The notes below the pieces were generated by a model that worked only from the letters and a program-made list of their open reading frames with translations, had not been told where the DNA came from and searched no databases. This document shows, in pieces, positions 60,595-64,000 of a DNA stretch of 64,000 nucleotides. This stretch comes from Megalobrama amblycephala. Its lineage: Eukaryota > Chordata > Actinopteri > Cypriniformes > Xenocyprididae. The translations under genes were made by a program, and so were the position numbers. The stretch's first letter is position 1; the number at the start of each line of letters is the position of its first letter. The stretch covers positions 46,628,077 to 46,692,076 of the forward strand of contig NC_063044.1 in assembly GCF_018812025.1 (NCBI RefSeq), written 5' to 3'.

Positions 60595-61702
60595 TGTCAG
60601 GGGTTGGTTAACCAACACAAAAGGAGCTTCAATATAAATGTCTTTAATGACAAAACTCAGGAGAACAAATAAACACAACCTAACAAAAACGATAACTGAC
60701 AGAGACTGAGGGAGAACACAGGGAATAGAGGGCATGCATTGACGTCACTTTCCCGCCAGAATGCGCTCCCTCAGCTGGACTGAGTGTCAAAAGACCCTGC
60801 TGCATGACTGGATTTAATAGGGGAAACTGCGAAAACGTGAGTAAAACAAAAGATTACACTAAAGGTTGGGCTCGAAAGTGTTCCTTATGACATGACAAAG
60901 AAACCTAATACATGGATATTGACATGCAGCCAGGAGTCGTGTTTCCTGACATTTATATGTGCCTGATTTCGACGCTGGGGAAAATACATAAATCAAATCG
61001 GCCTGTGAACGCTTTATATAAATACAATATATGTAGGTCTAAATCGGAGTGATCACTTATATCAATCTTATATATTTTGTCATATTGTCCAGCCCTAAAA
61101 CTTGTATAGTTTTTGTCAGTGCTTATTTAAAAACACCCAATTATGCAGAATATAAGATGGTAAATATACAATACAGTATATAACAATACAATATTTATAT
61201 ACGGTATGATTTTACTCCAAAATCCAACATGTTGACACAAAATAAACAGCAAATTTGTGTGTTCTCTGTCTGGAGTCCAGCTGTTTCTGTGGATTGCAGT
61301 GATCCATTTGCTTCTTTTTTTTCCTGTAGCTTTCAGCAGTCTGTAAAAACATACCTCAGATTTCTTCTGAAACCTATTTGTACAGTCAATCGCAAAGGTC
61401 TTTCCCATTTTTTATGTGTTTTGTGTTATTCTCGCAGCATTCATGCTGAAAACCAATGTTGCCACTCAGTGGGCGAAACCGAATCCATAACGGTCAATGG
61501 TGATATCATGTGAATACCCTCTATATTTACAGGGCAAACAAAGGACTAAACGAGACTTAATTAACAAGACACAGCTGGGACAAATTAACTCAAATGAGGG
61601 TAACCATAGGAACAAACAAGTGGCGGGAAAACAAGAAACAAAGGAGAACATGTGACGAAAGGAAAAACAAACAGAGAGTCAAAAACAAACAGAACCCTGA
61701 CA
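60595..61702 (-). mobile_element. Solo LTR with 5-bp target duplication, interrupted
   Basis: Begins TGTCAGGGG and ends CCCTGACA (TG...CA). CTTAT is duplicated exactly at 60590-60594 and 61703-61707. On the minus strand it runs from tgtcagggttctg through a T-rich U3-like part to gttttgtcattaaagacatt, a probable polyadenylation region, and ends ...aacccctgaca. Without the nested element (60726-61523) it is about 310 bp. No internal coding region or second LTR is present, so it arose by LTR-LTR recombination. LTR class undetermined; a related fragment is at 33340-33690. Confidence 0.82.
60726..61523. mobile_element. ~800-bp DNA transposon nested in the solo LTR
   Basis: Interrupts the LTR between ...cagggaa and tatttacaggg. 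The ends tagagggcatgcattgac and the reverse complement of the right end, tagagggtattcacatga, share tagaggg(c/t)at. The first 150 bp (cattgacgtcactttcccgc, then cagaatgcgctccctcagct) look like a preserved 5' region of an autonomous family, with codon-like stretches ending in stops. A fragment around 61040-61100 ends 'ccagccct'. No intact transposase. Possibly Harbinger/ISL2EU-like, but unproven. Confidence 0.6.
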
Positions 61703-61707
61703 CTTAT

Positions 61708-63130
61708 ATATCAAAAGCTCAAGGAAAAGTTGATTTCTCAATTTATGACCCCTTTAAATGTTGATTCAGTTTGACTTCAGGATGTTTAGAATGCTCTTAT
61801 ATGCTGCTTTTTTTTTGCATTGTGCGTTGTATTTTACACATTTTTTGCATGGATTTTTTTTATTTTTTTTAATATTATCTACATTTATGTACCTGTTATG
61901 CTGTTTTATATTGTTGTGCAGCAGTGGGTAGGGTTAGGGTTAAATATCTACATTATAATATAACTTATTTTATGTTAATAATATACTAACACTCTTTCTT
62001 TTATTTCTTTGTTCACTCACTGTCACTACAACAATATATTTGAGATGTTAGATTAGAAGCAGACCTTTTCAGTCAATGAAACAAGTTGAAATTTCATCCT
62101 ATTAATCAAGTAGTATAAAATGAGCTTTTGACTTCGGCTTTTGACACATCATTATAACATCTATTTAGACTGAGGAGAAAGAAATTAATAAGGCCAGTTC
62201 AGACTAGAGAATAAAACAGGATCGAGAGGAGGTGAGACTTAATTAAATATGAAAGCAAGACAGCAGCAGAGGATTCGAAGAGATGGAAGGAGGAACAGAG
62301 AGAGATAGAGCGAGAGAGAGAGAGAAAGGGGACAAAAATAAAAACCAAGAGGAGCCGCTCACAAAACCTTTAACATCAAACTGAAGCATGGCATGTCAAA
62401 TTTAACATGCACTCAGTCATCTCAGATGGAAGGCTTAGCATGTTTAGCATTTCATCACAGTTTCAAAAAAAGAATAAACGTATAGGCTTTGGATATTTTC
62501 CTGTGACACAAGGCCAGATTGTGGCTCTGATGGTACAGAGCTCTCGGTTGTCAAACGCGAGCGAGTTTCTGACTCTGACAAACTAAGGAGGGCTGCTGTA
62601 TTATTGATGATTCATTCTGCTTGGATCCTTTTTAGCCCTAATACAGTTTCTCATTTTCTGTATTAATATTTCACAGCCTGGATAATCTTGATGGAAGAGA
62701 AGCCTGCTCTTGTCCTGGCAGCTTATATGGTTTGCAGCCTCATGAGTTTCAACATGCATAAGCAGTAAATCCATACTTAAAATACACAGTGTATAAAACA
62801 TGCAGTGGCTGATAGAATCCTGTGGCATGTTCCTCTAGTCTCATTTTTATGCAGTTGTAATAAATCATACTCTATTTTAATATCATTATTCAGATAATCC
62901 CTCCCTCAGTTTTCAGGCTGTAGCCTCCTCTCGGTCTCTGTCTATCTCTGACATGATGCCCTGAAGGCCATTTTCTCCCCATATTTCTTTCTTTACTGTG
63001 ATAGAATGAATATTGTTCTCGACCTTCTCAGCGTGCATCTCCTGATGATGATGAAGGTTAGTTGTTAATGAGGGGCTGGACGCTGTCACAGAGAGGTCAA
63101 CGAATATCTGTGAGGCTTAAAGAGAAATGC
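61708..63130. other. Non-coding stretch with no recognised gene
   Basis: Short gggttagggtta word at 61929-61942 (two units only), a purine-rich tract at 62220-62335 with (GA)n. No exon recognised. Confidence 0.5.
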
Positions 63131-63239
<109 letters not shown>

Positions 63240-64000
63240 GTGTTCAATCTAGCATTGTTTATCAAAATTGACTCACCTCTAGTATCATTCGTACAAGCAG
63301 TAATGAAATGATAGCTTCCTCAGCCTAATCATAATATTCATTATAATCTCTGTATAACTCTATAGAGACTTGTTTACTTCCTGCCTTTCTTTGTAAAACA
63401 CCTGCTGATCATCATTCCACCCTTGTAATTAAAGACATGAGAATAGATTAATCTAACCCCACGTGTCTGTCTGCTTGTTTGCTGTTACACTAAATTGTAT
63501 TTCCCCCCATGGATTCTGTGAAGTTTCAATTAGCTAACACTTCCATCCACAGAGAAAACCCTTTTGCTTAAGCAAGTTCATGTCATGTTGTTAAATTTTT
63601 CATGCCTGGACTTTTTCTTTTCAAGACATTTACATTTACATTTCTTTCTGACCAAAACAGACTTCTTTATAATGCATACAATATGTTAGAGTTACAAATA
63701 CCCCAGCAGGAAGAACAAAATGCAATTCAAACACAGAGAAAGGCCTGAGGCATCACAGAAAAGATATATTCCACAGTGAGAGGAGAGAGAATGCACTATA
63801 CTCCGTGTTTGAAATAAAAGCATTCTGCTATTCTGTACATATAACGCAACTGGGTGCAGAATAATGTGTAGCAATTAGATAATTCAGCTCAATAGCACAA
63901 CACAAAGACAACAGTGAAATGCATTATGCTGTTAGAAAGAAATCTTGGAGGATAGACAGTAGATAATTCCAACCCGATCTCATGGTAATTTGTAAGTATT
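63240..64000. other. Non-coding end of window; start of a dispersed repeat
   Basis: Nothing recognised until 63970, where aacccgatctcatggtaatt repeats the opening words of the element at 41812. It runs out of the window. Confidence 0.5.

Noticed and set aside
61925..61945. gggttagggtta as a telomere remnant
   Set aside because: Only two units; expected by chance and common in fish intergenic DNA.

Overview
The window is non-coding DNA from a teleost fish, very probably a cyprinid (zebrafish/carp group). The evidence is the repeat content. There are Tc1/mariner elements with TA target sites, many short non-autonomous transposons flanked by TTAA or by 8-bp duplications, a common repeat opening 'gatagttcaccc', and long (TG)n and (TCTA)n microsatellites. 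I found no host protein-coding exon, no functional tRNA or rRNA gene and no CRISPR array. Apart from transposase fragments, the open reading frames are short, low-complexity or inside repeats. The region is best read as intergenic DNA or a very large intron.

Layout. 1-725 is a TTAA-type element cut by the window edge. 3353-4979 is a decayed Tc1-like element with a 104-bp hairpin element inside its transposase. 7244-7845 and 11115-12047 are two further TTAA-type elements. 17968-19184 is a short inverted-repeat element split by an 880-bp insert. 25433-26181 is a piggyBac-like CCC...GGG element. 28421-29096 is a TTAA element with a tRNA-like segment inside. 29474-30366 is the third copy of the 1-725 family. 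32493-33050, 37850-38329 and 55750-56291 are three copies of one long-armed palindromic element. 36951-37849 is a recent tandem duplication with a ~450-bp unit. 38876-40837 is a second Tc1/mariner element, with a DD34E transposase broken by a stop, a frameshift and a ~365-bp insertion. 49084-49629 is another TTAA element. 51063-51567, 51868-52535 and 53170-54249 are further inverted-repeat transposons. 55545-59504 is a nest of transposons between inverted arms. 60595-61702 is a solo LTR (5-bp duplication CTTAT) that itself contains another transposon.

Function. No genes here work together. The window records successive transposition, and the nested insertions give a relative order of events. 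The more unusual items are the tRNA-like segment inside a TTAA element, a family with a palindrome centred on TTACGTAA (the PAR-bZIP/E4BP4 consensus), a 241-bp near-palindrome at 52277-52517, and the inverted arms at 55545-59504 that each received a different hAT element. I found no convincing undescribed biological system. Family names rest on termini, duplications and remembered teleost repeats, not on a database search.
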